This document shows, piece by piece, positions 34,531-49,500 of a stretch of 64,000 nucleotides of DNA. The stretch is from Beroe forskalii. Taxonomy: Eukaryota > Ctenophora > Nuda > Beroida > Beroidae. The stretch covers positions 1-64,000 of the forward strand of contig WFMF01000478.1 of assembly GCA_011033025.1 (NCBI GenBank), given 5' to 3'. The notes below the pieces were generated by a model, which did not search any database, was not told the DNA's origin, and saw nothing but the letters and a program-made list of their open reading frames with translations. The position numbers and the translations under genes were made by a program. Within the stretch, counting starts at the first letter, position 1; every line of letters starts with the position of its first letter.

Positions 34531-37500
34531 CTCAAATAATAGGAGATTAGAACAAATAACAAAATAATATTAATCGAAGGTTTCATTCTATAGATTAGTA
34601 ACGGTGACGTGTCGAACTCCTACGTGCGCGGCTTTCCATGCGCGGCGTAACTAATACTAATCGTGCGCGGCTCACAACACTGGCAGTGAGCCGCGCACGT
34701 GGGAGTCCAACTGGCTCCAATTACAATAAGAAAGTGTGTAGCATCTTTGCTAGATCGATTGAGGAGTTTCAAATGAAATAACAGATCATGCTCGTTCAGC
34801 TACGAGTTCAATGCTGACCCCATTTTCGTTGAACCAAAATGTTGAGGGCCTGGGGTACACAATATGGAACCAAAATGTTTCAGAAAAAGAAGTCCGAGGA
34901 ATGGGAAACAAAGCAAACGCAATCTAACCGGTACAAGGTACAAGCCCATTACATATTACTACTAAAGTTCGAGCCAGTGTACAATCTGTATGATACAAAC
35001 TACCGGTTACTGGGGTCAATTATCGGTGGGGAAATTCAGAAAAACCTGCCTCCAGGTCAGTCTGCCTCGAGTAATTGTGGCGGTCAAAACAACCGCCAAT
35101 TGAGATTGGTGAGGAGGAGAAGGATTGTATTTGAAATGGAATGAGGGTCACTGTACGGCGTATAGATACTGAGGAGGTCTACAAATTCCTTAGAGCAGGA
35201 AGAGGAGCTAAATTCACATACGAGAAGTGACTTATGACAGATCAGAGAATCTGCCATAACTATACAGTGAATAACCAGATCAGGGAATTATAAGGGAGCA
35301 GTGAACAGCTCAATACTTCAAAACATCAAACAAATCACCCTAAAACCCTCAGGAGAGTCAACCCAGTGGACTTCCACCACTACACAAGTGTATATTGAGT
35401 ACATCTGATTCACCCTCCTCCTCACATTGTACAATCATCCCGGAAATAATGGCGCGTAATCTAAGTATACTAATTCAGCATGGATAATTGCTCTTCAGAA
35501 TAACAGAGAAGTGACTTCCTCTGCCCTCAGTCGTTTGTTAGCCGGAACATAGGCTGAACTTCATCTGGTTTTGGTTGACAATAAGTGTGATGTCATTGTG
35601 ACCGTTTAAAGTGGTGTGTTGATGACGCTATAGACTGCTTTCCTTACCCACTATTCATGGTGATCACGTGACTTAGACAAGGAGAGAGAGTATGGTCGGC
35701 CATACAACACCTTCAATACAATGATCTGACTTCCTGGAATTAGGAGTCAACACTCAACATCATACCACTGAGGTATTGAGGAGGAAGCAAACAGAGAGAA
35801 CGAATGTTCTCAGATATTATGATTCATGCAGTGTGAAGTTCAATAAGTATCATGGGTCCAGGGTCATATGAAAAGACTTCCGCCAATAAAGCAATGACAC
35901 TCAGTACCTACTTCAGTAGACCATGAATATTATGTACCATCAGAGAATACGAATGTTCAAATGACTCATATCTATCGTGTAGTGTGTAGTTCAGAGGGTA
36001 TCATCGCTCATCAGTCATATGAGAAGACTTCCACCAACAACTGAATATCCAACATGACTGCAGCATGCAGTTCTCACTATACCATGACTCCCCAGCATTC
36101 CAAACTGGCGATTGTTGTTGGTCATCATTCCCAAGCCCTCAGAAGTCAGAGGGCCTTCAACTATCGACTTGAAACACTCAGTACACAGAGTGTCGCCTCC
36201 ACATAGCATGAACTGGAAGTTTCAAGTCTGTAGATGTCTCGGTTTCTGCCTAGATAAAAGTTTTGGGTCACGTGACCAAGTTGGCACTACTGAAATTCGT
36301 CGAGTATATGTGTATATTATTGAGTATATCATTGTGTAGAGAGAACTACAAACTATCGCACAACCAGGAAAACAAATCCAGCCTGTAGGGAGCAATAGCA
36401 CGTGCAGCATAGCAAGTACAGATTGTTAAAAACTTCTACAGTAGTCAGTGAAGAGAGGCAGGATGATAGAGAAATGGTGGGAATAGGCGATAGAGATGAT
36501 GTCATAACTAGGGGTTAGTGTTGTAAGTTGATGACGTCACACCGCCTATCAAAGTTAATCATTGTGCGTCGATGACTGAGAACCCCCTTGAACGAACTGC
36601 GAAACCTATGTAAACTAGAAACGTGCTTAGTAAACGACGTACCACACTACCACAGCGTATAGCACCGGAAAGTGAAACTTGAGAAGCAGATGGTACAAGG
36701 AACACGGTGTGAGAAGTAGTAGTAGAGACAAGAGAGGCGACTGAAGAGAGGATGAATACGATCATTCTCTATTATGAGGCTGATCTCAGGGGATTGTAGA
36801 TAAAATTGTCAATGAGTGGTAACAGGTAACGGACCTGCAAGAGATCCGGGAACTTCTACCCGCACAAAACTGCACCAAAAAAGCAACATCAACAATGCAA
36901 CCGCAGTGAAGCAACATCAAGAAACCCACGGATATCTGCCAAAGTACACTTCAGAGTCAAGAAGTGGCCTGCAACTTGCAACTACTCCTTATACAGTACA
37001 CCCGTACATTATATACTATTAACTAATTAAGCCACACTAACTACCGCTAAGTAAGGGATTCGAAACACACGGAGTGGGAGGTTGTATGAAACACGGAGTA
37101 TGAAAAGCAGTAAAACCTCTCGCAGAACATTCTCACACAGAATGTTAGATTCACAGTGAGGCTGATGACTGGAATACTCTAATGCTGTGAAAATGGCAGG
37201 AATCCGGAGTGTGTTTTAGAGCTCATCATGAGCAGCAGTACATTGAGAGTCTACGTGTCTACCACCTAGACTATAGAATCTACGTGTCTACCATCTAGAC
37301 TATAGAATCTACGTGTCTACCATCTAGACTATAGAATCTAAATGTCTACGTTAGTAGAGTTTGTAAAATACATAGACATTAGACACCCGCCTATCGGGTC
37401 CATAAATTGGGATACCTTCTGAGGGCGTAAGCCCGAGGGATGTATCTGATTTTGACGAAGGTCTCTACCAATATAAGCAGGCAAGTGCCTGAGACGAAGG

Positions 37501-40500
37501 TATTTTATGGGCCTGATCACCAAGTGCCTATGTGAAAACGTCAGAGGGCTCTAGAAAGAAGTCAGCCTAGACTGGCTATATATGCAAAGATGCAAGGAGA
37601 AGGAGGAGGCAAACTGTAAGCACAAGCACGACATAGAAGCAGATCAGCGTTAGAATGGTAAGCCTTGATGCTAATTACTCAAGTCAGAACCCTCCCAATT
37701 ATTCAATTAACAAGGTACAATATAAGGCCATTGTCACTAAGTCAGCTGCAAGAATGCAGGGCCACAGTTACTTTATTACTTTGTTAAGTTGTGGGTCTGG
37801 AAGATTCAACAAAGCTAATCAATCAACAAAAGTACATAATGAAACTTCCGCTGCATATACAACGAGGCATGTTGCATACAAGATCATTCTTGATGAGCTA
37901 ATTAATGAGTAATTAAGTCCTGTATATTACTCGAGCTTCACTGATATCAACATTATGTAGTACTAGTGTACCAATCATTATCTTAGTATGAATCTGCAAT
38001 GTAATGATGAATGAATCCTCAATAATTATTGCAGCGTATGAATATTTCATAGCATTAATCACAGGCCGAAGGAAATTGAACAACAGGAATTTAACCACAA
38101 GAGCAACTAATAAACGCTGTTTCCTGATTATTTGATGAATTGATTCTGTACAACCCCTGATGAGACCTGATTGAAAGCGAGATTGAAAGGGTAAACTGAG
38201 AGGCAGTACAACTACACGAACTATAAGCTGATTATAGACTACAAGGACTTTGTAACTCTACTTATACAGCTCTCTATTTCTCATGAGGGCAATGACCCTC
38301 AGGCACCTGGTGACTGAGCTGTAAACCAGCGCTGATTGGCTGGTGACTTCAGTAAACCAGCGCTGATTGGCTGGTGAGCTCAGTAGACCAGCGCTGATTG
38401 GATAGTATAATTTAAATTGTGTACAGGTTAGATATTATGAGATGGAATCAACAAAACAGATCTTGAAGGGAACCATTGAATGGTCATTCCAATTCTACTT
38501 TTGGGACTTTTGGTTATACAAAACCTTGTTCTATTATCATACCCCATTCTAATTCTAATTCAGTGGAATAAACCGCCGCTGAAACTTTCCAAATTTGGAT
38601 ACCTGAATGTTCAACAATTCATTGGAATTTGAAATCGCTATCAAACTTAATCACGAACGGAAGTATGATAGGGAGTATAACGGTGTCAGTTTTATGTGCG
38701 CGGCATAACTTAGACATATAAAATTAAATAACATGTCTGTACGCCGCGCAAACCTAAGCCGCGCACACAAAACTGCAGTTCAAACTGCCACTGTAATTGT
38801 AGATTAAGAGTTGAAGTAGCGACTACACTAAACTACACTCACAGTTCTCTGGTCGATCTCCTGCCTGATGACGTCCTTCTTCTCTGAGAGATTCCCCACT
38901 TCCTCCAACAGAGGGAGGTCCTCCTTCACTTCCTCAATGATGTCCTGCACTTCTCCCATCTTATCTTCCTCTGCTCCCAACTCTTCTGATAACAGCTAGA
39001 GGGGAAGTGGGGGTTAGATGGCTGATGGGTTTGGGGGTTTGGTTATTATGGGCATGATAGTAATCTCTAATATAATTTAGTAGAGTATAAATTAAGAACC
39101 AACTTCATAGTGTCTTATACAGAAACCAACAAATTTTTGTGCCTCGATGCAATATTCTAATGTTTGCTAAGACATGCAGCTCGTTTACCACATACCTGTA
39201 GCTTCTTGACGTCCTCGTTGACCACGTCCGCCTCGAGGGGGTAGAGCTGCATGTCTGCCAGAGTGTCTGATATGTTCTCCAGAGCCACGCCCACACTCTG
39301 CACCATCTCCTGCAGCGAGATTAATTAGCAATTACTCAGTTATAAAAACCCATACGTTTCACATGGATCGAACGATGAAACTCTTTAAGTCCGACAAACT
39401 TTTTATGAAAATTAAATTGCGCGCACTGTGAAATGCGCGTCTTGACATCGATTCTTATACTGCGTACCAACTACTGGTTTACAGACCATGGAACATACCT
39501 GTAGCGTGATCAGCTGCTCTGCTTTCTTGGACTTAGCGTCCGCTGTCACCCCCACTCGGTCCAAGCGAGACCTCACCTTCTTCAGCGCGTTCTGAGGGAT
39601 GATGAAGAGGGAATTATGTTGGAAGAGGGAGATTTGGGGTAATTGGCTTTTGTAGAGAGAGAAATAAGGGATATGGGGTAGAAGGTTCAGTGGGGAAGTT
39701 ACAAATATATTGAGGGGAAAGAGTGCCAAAACGAGTGTCAACAGACTGCCTAACTGCATCTGTTCCCTATCTCACCGCTAGAGGGAGGAACTCCTCAGCC
39801 GTATTGTCATCAGAATCCCCCTCTATCCTCTGCTCCAGCTGATCCACATACTCGAACATGGCTCCCAGATCCTTCAGGATCTTATCCAGCTTCTTGTCTG
39901 CTGTCACCACATTGTCTGGAGTCACTTCCACCTCCCCTACCCTCCTCTCTAACTCCTCAACATCCACCTGAGAGAGGGGGGTTAGAGGGCTGACTGGTGA
40001 GTGGGTGGGAGTGGGAGGGAGTGAGAAGGAGTGGTGGGAGTAGGAGGGATGGGAGGGAGTGGGAGGGTGGGAGGGAGTGGGAGGTAATGGGAGGGAGTGG
40101 GAGGGTGGGAGGGAGGGTGGTTTAGGTTCCACCTCCCCTACCCTCCTCTCTAACTCCTCCACATCCACCTGAGAGAGGGGTGGGTTAGAGGGGGTCACTG
40201 GTGACTGGGTGGTTTAGTGGAGGCTAACTTCTATGCAAAAGTTTGGGATGAAGATGAAATTAATTTTGATGATTTTTGGTCCAAATACCTCAGCAAAGAC
40301 CAAGTATTTGGTGTATAAAAAAAGGAGCTAAATCAGATTTTTTCTGACAATGTTGAGATTGAATTCCAATGTATCGCTCCAACTCAACCCATATAAATGA
40401 GGTACTACATGAATGTTCCCACCTCGAGCTCCCCCAGTCCCCTCTCCAACTCCCCCAGCGCTGAAGCCTTGTGTCGGTGCTTGTCCAACAGACTCTGCCA

Positions 40501-43500
40501 ATGGTCGAGTGCTGCCCCCTGCCGCTCTGTGATCTCGTCCTTGTCACTGTTCGTGTGTTTGTCAGCATCTGATATCAGACTCTCTCCTGCTTCTTTCAAG
40601 TTGGATATCACCAGTTCACGACCCCGCAACTCAACGTCGAAATTCTAGGGGAGTGATCAATGGGGAATAATTCTAATAATAATTAAAATAATCTCTAAAT
40701 TCAAGGTCTTTGATTTTAGAAACGAAATCCAGATTCCAGCTATTTGGATCACAACATAAGAGTATGTTTTTTTAAAACATCAAATATTTTGCAAGGCATA
40801 ATCAACTAAACCCACCTTATCGTAAGGCCATGTGAGGACCACATCGCAGTTACTGAGGAACTCGTGCTTCACCATGAGGTGCTTGAGGTAGCCCCTCTGC
40901 TGGTCGTATAACGCTTTCAGGTCACTGTACTCCCCTTTAGTTCTGAGGTGGAGTGTCGATAATTAATGGAGAGTTCTGATATGGATCGTAGTACAACATG
41001 CAGGGCAAGTTATGGATGTAACAAAGTGAAATGCTATTTAATTAAAATTGCCGCCTATCATCTGAAGATTGAGGAAGCGGGACAGTCTTAACGTCTCTAA
41101 TTGTCTCAGTTTTGAGAGCTTTTACTAAAGCCTAAAACCACAGAAGCCAAAACTCACTTCTCTGAACTGGTGAGGCACTCCACATCTGGCGGCACGGCGG
41201 AGAAGATACAGGATGGCGCCTCCGCCACCAGCCCCGTGATGTTAGGGCCATTGTTCTGGGGGGCGTGTCCGTTCTGCTTGCAGGGGGAGGGGGCCTGGCC
41301 CTTCTTAACACTCCACTGTTCAGGGGAGGGGGCGCTCAGGTACAGCACCTCCTCGTCTTGTGATATCAGCTAGAAGAGGGAAGGAGTTAGGGAGGAGGGG
41401 GCGGGAGGGATTAGGGAGTGGGAGGATGGAATTAAGGAGTGGGAACAGGGGGTAGGGGAGAGAGATAAGTGAAGAGGAGTGGGAAGAGGGAATTAGCACT
41501 TCCTCGTCTTGTGATATCAGCTGCAGGGGGAGGGAATTAGGGAGTGGGAGGAGGGAACTAGAGAGTGGGAATTAGGGAGTAGGAGGAGGGAGTTAGGGAG
41601 TGGGAAAAGGGAGTTACGGAGTGTGAAGAAGGAATTAGGGTGTGGGAGCAGGGGGAAGGGGAAGAAGGAATAACGAAGTGAGAACAGGGGTAAAGGGAGG
41701 AGGGAATTAGCACTTCCTCATCTTGGGATATCAGCTGCTGGGGGAGGGAATTAGGGGGTGGGAGGAGGGAAGGGAGAAGGAGTGGGAAGAGAAATGACCG
41801 ACGAGAGAACTGATGAGGATATATTCTAATTTTCAGTGGGGGAGATTCGAGCCCACAATACCATGTTTTAGCCCCGGCGCCCTTTACCCGATACTTTGGA
41901 CTTCATGAGCCATTGAGCCCTGCATTAGGGTTCATCTCTACAAGATATCAGGTAAAAGTAATATTATAGCATCGTATGGAGGAGTGATGGAGTGGGAGTA
42001 GAATTAGTCAGCCCCCACTCTACCTTCTCTAGAGATGAAATGACGGAATGCCTCAGATCCTTAATCGGAATGAAAACAAAGCAAAGAGATCAAATGGAAT
42101 TTCCAATTCATCAACTCGTGAGTGCCTTTTCGTTTGAAAGGACAGAGAGCCTTCAACCGCTCTCCTGACTCTGGTTTCTTTCGTTTCGACAGGTTTATCA
42201 CCACCTAAAATAGAACTTGGCTGAGTTTTGATAATAATTTTCACAGGGTAAATGGAATTAAATGGCAAATGCCATCACTTAATTCGGGATTAGCGGACTT
42301 TTCACATGCGCCCGTGCGCTCGGCTTCCCTGGATTCCCTCATTAAGTGGACACACTTGGGGACAGTGAAATATGCGAAGAATGGTATCATGTGGCTACTT
42401 GTAGCTCTAATCCACTTAAATGAGAATACTCGGGAGATCAGAAGCCGCATTACGTTCATTGGCATGAGCTTAAATTGATTGAATATTCGATTTGTTAGTC
42501 AATTAAAGTCACTAGTTTCCAGCACTAAGTGAGTGAAAAAGGACAAAGCGGAAACCAACAGCTGTGCTTTGTTTGTAGTACGTTTGCCGCTTAGCGCGCG
42601 CACTGCTATAGGTCGTGAAGAGAGGACTGATAGAGGGTGACAGTTCAGCATTCTAAATCATAGTAATGACGTCACTTTCAACAATGTATTGTTATTGTGT
42701 TTTCTATAAAAAGGTTGGTATTTGGCAGACACTTGTCTATTCCTGTTTAGACTTGTGTTTCGGTTTTTAATGAAAAGTGAGTGGTTTTACTGAACTAGGG
42801 TATTAATGCAGTTTGCACATCGCACATTCTGCAAAAATTGTGAAATAGGAAATTAGGAAATTGTAAAATAGGAAGCCACTTATTCACACCAAAATATTGC
42901 TATGAAGATAGACATCATTCGTCATATAGAAATCCAATAAATAAAACTTTGATAAAGAATAATAGTAGGATGAGTAGATCATCCTACCTCATCTTTTTCA
43001 GATATTTTTCTCATGTTTCAACAATAAAATCATTACACAATTTTTTTTTCGATGTACGTTTCTAGATTGTAAAGCTGTAAGCAACTCCCAGCTAGGTTAC
43101 TAAGCAACTCCCTGCTAGGTTACTTAGTAACTCCCTGCCAGGTTGCTAAGCAACTCCCTGCTAGGTTACTTAGCAACTCCCTGCTAGGTTGCTAAGCAAC
43201 TCCCAGCTAGGTTACTAAGCAACTCCCTGCTAGGTTACTAAGCAACTCCCTGCTAGGTTGCTTAGCAACACATACCTTTCCGAGGGAGGATATCTCAGTG
43301 ATGTTGGGCTCGTAGCCCACAATGTCCTTCTTCATCTCCACCAGCTCTTGAAGACGCTCTGAGGAACTCACCACGTCCAGGCACTTAGCGTTGTACCTGA
43401 AATAATGAGAGGTTCTACGCTCAGTTAAAATAACATCACCTCAATCACTTCTGTTCCTTGTGATGATGATATCAGTTCTTGGACTTGCAGGGTGGGAATT

Positions 43501-46500
43501 CGGGAAAAGATGCGGTTCGATAAGTTATAAGCCTAGAAAAAGGGCTGGGTGGGAAATTAAGAGGCACGTTTTCAATTCCAGAAACCACCAGGGAAATTCT
43601 CTAGCTGAAAGTTGACTTGTCTTGTACTAGCTGTTCGAGAAAAGGATGATATTACAATATCTGGCTCTGGCAGTTTTTTGGGAAAAAACTTGAGTGGAAG
43701 CCGTTAGGATGACGCAATGATCTACAACTACAGTTGTAGTACTGCCACTCGCAAAATTAAATTTCCTGCTATTAATTAATAGTCACTACATCAGCTGGCT
43801 TGATGATGTCGATGCCAAACAATCAGTGAACCAATGTGGCAATTGAGTAACTCATCTCATGTAAAAAGGCGGTATAATAATTATCTGAAAGGGTGTGGTT
43901 TCCAGGGTTTTAAAACGCCCAATACTCAATCTATTTTTTATTTAACTCTGCAATTTTCTGGGTGGTTCGAACTCTGAGTAAAATTTTCAACAGCTATTTC
44001 TGGTTTAATAGAAGGCACTGGATCTTTAGATCTTACTCAAAAACCTTTAGAGTTAGGCCCCGTCTTGCTAGTATTTTATTTCTTGAGAAAGAAATCATCT
44101 AAGAAACCAAGTTTCTGGCAGTTGCACTAATGTACAGGGCTAAAAGTACGCAGGCTTAAAGGGCAAGTGCCTTTTCGAAACAGCCACTAAAGAAGCATGC
44201 AAGCTTTTTAAGTTCTCACTCTGCCTAAAAATAGACGGCGCATGTTTCGGGTGATTAAGCAAATGTTAATTTTAGAACTTCCAAACATTTTATAGGGCCG
44301 ACATAACGAATTTCAAGATGCTTGCTTCATTGAACAGGTGGAATTTCTCGGAGGAATGAAATCATGGACATTCTCGTTAGTAAATCAGGAATCCGGAAAA
44401 ATTCATTTCAAAATTCTCTGCTTTCAATTTGTTACCTAGATTTGCAGTTATAACCAGATAACCTTGCTCGAGCCCATGATATTATCTTCATTCCAGTCTC
44501 ACGCCTTGTTTCATCATCTAATTAATTAATTAACAAGTCAATTACTTCGTATAACCTTCAGAGATTGATCTGTATCATAATAGGATACTTTTCCTACTTT
44601 TCCAATTAAGTTTGTGTCCAATCACGCTAAGCTGATCACTCAGCACCATCTCTTATGACACTTACAACAAGCATAGGAATCAAATAACTCCTCCCAAATT
44701 AAAGTTTACTCAAAACAATAGTTGACTATAAAGATTGTGACGTCATTTACATAGTTTAAAGTTGTGAATTGCTCGCATCGGACCGCATTACTTCCCCCAG
44801 ATGCGACCTTTAAACCTCGCATGAAAATGTCGCACTTTTCCATGAGTACAGTTGACGCACGGCTCATTCTGTGTTCATCACACCGCACGATTGTCTCACG
44901 TAAAATATAACCCACGGTACACTCATATTACAACATGGTGTAATTTAAATTGGTTGTTCAATTCTTTGGGTTGTACTCAAGCTATATTGTCCGTAGATTC
45001 ATTGTGAGGCTGGGAATAATTGTAGTACCTACTCTGTCTTTATCAGCTTTATTTATAACAAAACGCCTCTTGTCTCATCTACATATCTATCATTTTGTCA
45101 CACCATTTCTCCTTTACTCCTCCATTCTGTTCTTCTCCTCCCTTGCATCCAGGCTCCTGGACTTCTTCTCCCATCCCTTTTCCAGACTGCTCCCTATGAT
45201 GCCCTTCTCCTTGTCTCCCAACTCTCTCTCCCAACTCTCTCCTCCAATACGTCTTTCTATCCCCACCCGTCTCCTCCTCCTCCTTCAAGGGGTGCTGACT
45301 GCTGATGTATAATGTTACTCATCGGAGACAACCCGTCTATCTTCCTCCTTTTCTGTGCTCGTTGAGATACTAGTCTCTCCAAACTCGGAGCTCTCCCTCC
45401 AATACGCGTCTTTTCTTCTCTTTACTCCACCCCGTCTCTCCCACTCCACCAAGTGATGGTGATGTATAATGTTACTCATTCACGACAACCCGTCTCTTCC
45501 CACCCTGTCTCAGTGACTCCTCCTCTCTTCTACTCCAGACAGCCTCCCAAGCCCTGCTCTCCCCCTCTCTTCTTCTTTTCTCCAGACTGCCTCCCCAACC
45601 CCTCTGTCCTCTCCTCTACTCCAGACTGCGCCTCTCCTCTTTCCAACCTCTCCTCTCCTCCAGACTGCCTCTCCTCTTTTCTCAGTCCCACAGATACAAT
45701 TTCTCAGAGCGAGGTAGCGCTCCACCAGCGACTAGATGGCTCCAACAACGTCTACTCATCCCGTAGACAAACCAACAAATTACGCATTGTTCCTTCACAT
45801 TACGCAATGTGAACTAAACAGATGACATAATGTAAAACACTTGAACTAAATTAATACAAGAAGTTGTTTTCATTTAATGTATTACATTGTTTGTCCTTCA
45901 CGCCCTTATGCTAAGTGCACGTCAAAAAGCTTTATAAATATCAGTGATTTAGTGAATTTCTCACAGAAATCCAAATTTTAAGTCGTTTCAGTAATGAAAT
46001 TATGTCTCAGTAGTTTAATTCCCAGGAATGCATTGGAGCAAGCAGGGGCTGGCGTCAACAATCAATTGAAAATTCACTGCTAATTTGTTATATAAACCGA
46101 GACAGCTGCAGTTAAGTGACACCTGCTTTTCTTTAGTCTTAGTATCGAGCTTCTGTACCTTGATTCTGGTTTATTTAAAGAGTTAAAGTAGTTATTTCTG
46201 CTTCGTACCGATAACCGATCTATTATTGATAATCAACCTATTGAAGCTTGACAATCTGAGCACGAGATTAACAAAATACTGCGCAATGATAAGTCGAGCT
46301 CAAGACTGCTGTGGGTATTGGGTTAGTGAAAGTAAGCTTGCCATTTTACCAGGATCATCAGGATCAGGCATTATGGTTAACGGTTGCAACTGTGGTGTCA
46401 CGACCTTTTGAGGTGCGGCGTATGACGCCGCGCTTAGCGGTGCTTTCATGCGGCGCGTGATAGCGCGCAAATGTGCTTTACTATGATACAGAGAGTACAT

Positions 46501-49500
46501 TTGCGCGCTGACATGCGCTGCAAAATGCACCCCAGCGTGGCGTAATACGCGGCACCTTAAAAGGTCGAGACACTAGGATATAATCATTGATAAATGCTCC
46601 TGTTCAGTACCTGGTGTCGAGGAGGTTCCTCTTCTGCTTTATCCACATGTTTGCGCTGTTGAGGCGTCTCCAGAAGAGTTCGTAGTCACTGTGGTGCTGC
46701 ATATGTTTCTCAGCAACCCCAGCAAGGTCCTTCAGACACGTCCACAAGTCACACAGCTCCTCCAAATCTTCCTGAGGGTGGGAATAGCTTAGTCAGGTTG
46801 CTAAGCAACATCAAACTAGGTTGCTAAGCAACACCCAGCTAGGTTGCTAAGCAACACCCAGCAAGGTCCTTCAGACACGTCCACAAGTCACACAGCTCCT
46901 CCAAATCTTCCTGGGGATGGGATTAATGCTTATAAATAAGTCCAACTCGGGGAGCAAGTTGGAAACGTTTAGTGACACAAGAAAGTTTGAAAATCAGAAT
47001 TTTTCAAATGGCGTGTGCTAGCTGTCGTCAGTCTTAATCTAAGCGGATGAGAATAACTTAATCTAAATTTAGCGTTTCCTCCCTCGTCATTTGCAGCTAT
47101 TTTCATTGATCTCATGGAATTTCGTATGCATATCATAGTGCTTTGACATAATAACATAAGCATTTCTACGTCACTATGGCTTTATTAAGTAACTGAGACA
47201 GCTACCGAATAATACAACTGGGCGTAGCTATACAAACTGTGACCTAATTTAGATCCAGCTACACCGACCCGTTAAATAGACTACTAAATCACTAAATTGG
47301 TTGCCCGTTTAATTTCCTGGTTTCATTTCGGGCGAAAAGTAATTAATTATGAATGGGTTCGGCGAATAGTTACAATTGTTTCTATGCTTTGTAGTTAGAT
47401 TTCAGTTCGTGATGTTGGAATACTGTTGCTATTGTTTGGTACTTGTAGTTTTTCATTTAAACGAATATTAATTAAGTCTGCTACGAAATTTGGCTTTGAG
47501 ATGTCGCAGTTAATGAATAGTCGTTCATTATTTAAGTTGGAACACCTAATTAGAAATTTATCATTTCTACCGTATAAATGTAACCTTTTTTCAGGGCACA
47601 GTCTATGATCTAATTTTCGTTTCAAAAATTAGAAACTTGATATTGATGAACAATCTGCGAATAATATTGGAAGATAGGTACTAACTACTAGATAAAGGAT
47701 TGCCTAGCTTCCTGATCTTCTAATCGCCAATCATTTCAACAACTTTTTAACAATGCCTGTGTTGCTTTTATTTGCGGTTTGTACTTGGTATTTTCCTTTT
47801 GGGCGAAAGCCAACTATTTCAATTTGATTTATGAAGGAGCATTTTGACGTTTATATATAAGGGCGTGAACCTCAATCAATTCTTGGTAGTTAATCTATTG
47901 ATACTTTCCTAATTAATTTTCTTAAAACACCCTCCAAAACCAAAAACTAACTGCTTAACTGCTTGATAAGTGGCCTAGAAAGTTTGAATAATTCCTTAGT
48001 CAATTAATTGTTCACTGATATTTTCTGAAAAATGGTAACATTGTAATTATTATCTGTAGCATTGGCTTATGTGAATTACAAATCCTATTGGGTGTAACGG
48101 AAACCTATCCTCATATTCAATGTCGTCAGATTTATAAACGTTCATATTTGCTTGCCAAATCGATCAAAATGGGAAATATGATTTCTTGCCGAATGTTTGC
48201 CCGATTGACGCCTCCAAGCTTTAGTTCCCGTCAAGTATTTCTAACAACTGGCATTAGATCATATCTATAGTTGCCACTTGTCCCTGCCTTCCGCTCACCC
48301 ATCGCAGTGTTTTGAATGCGTTTTGTTGTGAAATTGGGGCACATATTGTATTACAAACGGATGATATCACGTATTCAATGTTATACGCAATGTTATACGC
48401 AATTATCTACCGATTAGTATTCCATTATTTACATACTGATAAGATGATTCGTCAAATTAGTGCTTCCAAATGACACAATCATGGACCTCCAAAAAGTTTC
48501 GCTTAAAAGAGCAGGGTGATTTAAGCAGTTCAAATCGAGTTAGTTTTTGTGATTGCCGGGTGATAAACAAGGACTTGCCCTATATTTTCCCTGTCGGGTA
48601 GGTATCATTAGGGCTGTGAGAGGAGGATATTATTATTAAGAAGTCCTGATTCCACCTCCCACAAGTATCTCAGGATGATCTACCCCCGGGCCTCAGAGAT
48701 TTTATCAGAGTGTAGGAGTAGTGTGGGGGAGTTGGAAAATTAAAATCACCCTGGAATCTTTCCAAGTAGTGCAAGACTTGCTGCAAATGTGTGGGGGTTT
48801 GAAAATTCCCACGTATTTAACAAGCCAGGAGCTGTTAAAAGCTGTTATCAGTACTACGAAATAATATTCATTTGTCATTTGAATTGATTTCTTCGAGGCG
48901 TGACAACCTCCTAATTCTTATCGGATTCAGATTCAAATTTTTGACCTTCAAAATTCCTTTCATTTTATCAATTTCCCAGGCTTTTTTGAAAATTCCCACG
49001 TTCATAATATGACTTGTTTGCAGAAAAAACAGCACTTCAATTTTGTTAAATTCAATCCAGTTAAATTTTGTTAAATTCAATCCAGTCATAGCTCTCGTTT
49101 TTCATTGAAATCATTTCAATCCCCCCACTCTATCAAATTGTCGCAACTTAGCTCCCGCTCGGCAAGCATTCGCAGCCCGATTACATACGAAGTGTCTTAT
49201 CTCCGCTGATTACAAGGGAGATACCTGGCATCTCCTTATTGGTTTGAGCACATTACGTGTCTCACTATAGTGACGAATATCTCCACTCCCCTGCTTAATT
49301 CCCATGACACTCTCGCGAGTTGACGTGTTTTTGCTAGTTTTACTCTCTCTGAGTTGATATAGGTGGCGCTCGACACGTAGTGACGTGAAATAGTCTACAT
49401 ATTTTATTTACTTGCTATAGCTACCTGATCACTATAAAAGTGGATGAGATGGCGCATATCTCCATTAAATCATATTATGTAGAACCGCGTTTATGCTGAC

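Noticed and set aside
40127..40198. Extra plakin exon encoding [13 protein letters not shown]
   Set aside because: It is a near-identical copy of the start of exon 39776-39967 with no donor in phase; splicing it in would duplicate about 14 residues. Kept as an exon-edge duplicate.
42704..42780. Promoter and first exon (TATAAAAAGG, then ATGAAAA before GTGAGT)
   Set aside because: Attractive order, but no following exon was found on the plus strand within the intron; chance cannot be excluded.
44950..45812. Two plus frames of about 120 codons rich in Ser, Leu and Pro
   Set aside because: They follow a CT-rich low-complexity stretch; the repeats, not coding constraint, explain the open frames.
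46226..46411. 61-codon plus frame with Cys-rich end ([17 protein letters not shown])
   Set aside because: Runs into a hairpin transposon and has no splice partner or homology that I recognise.
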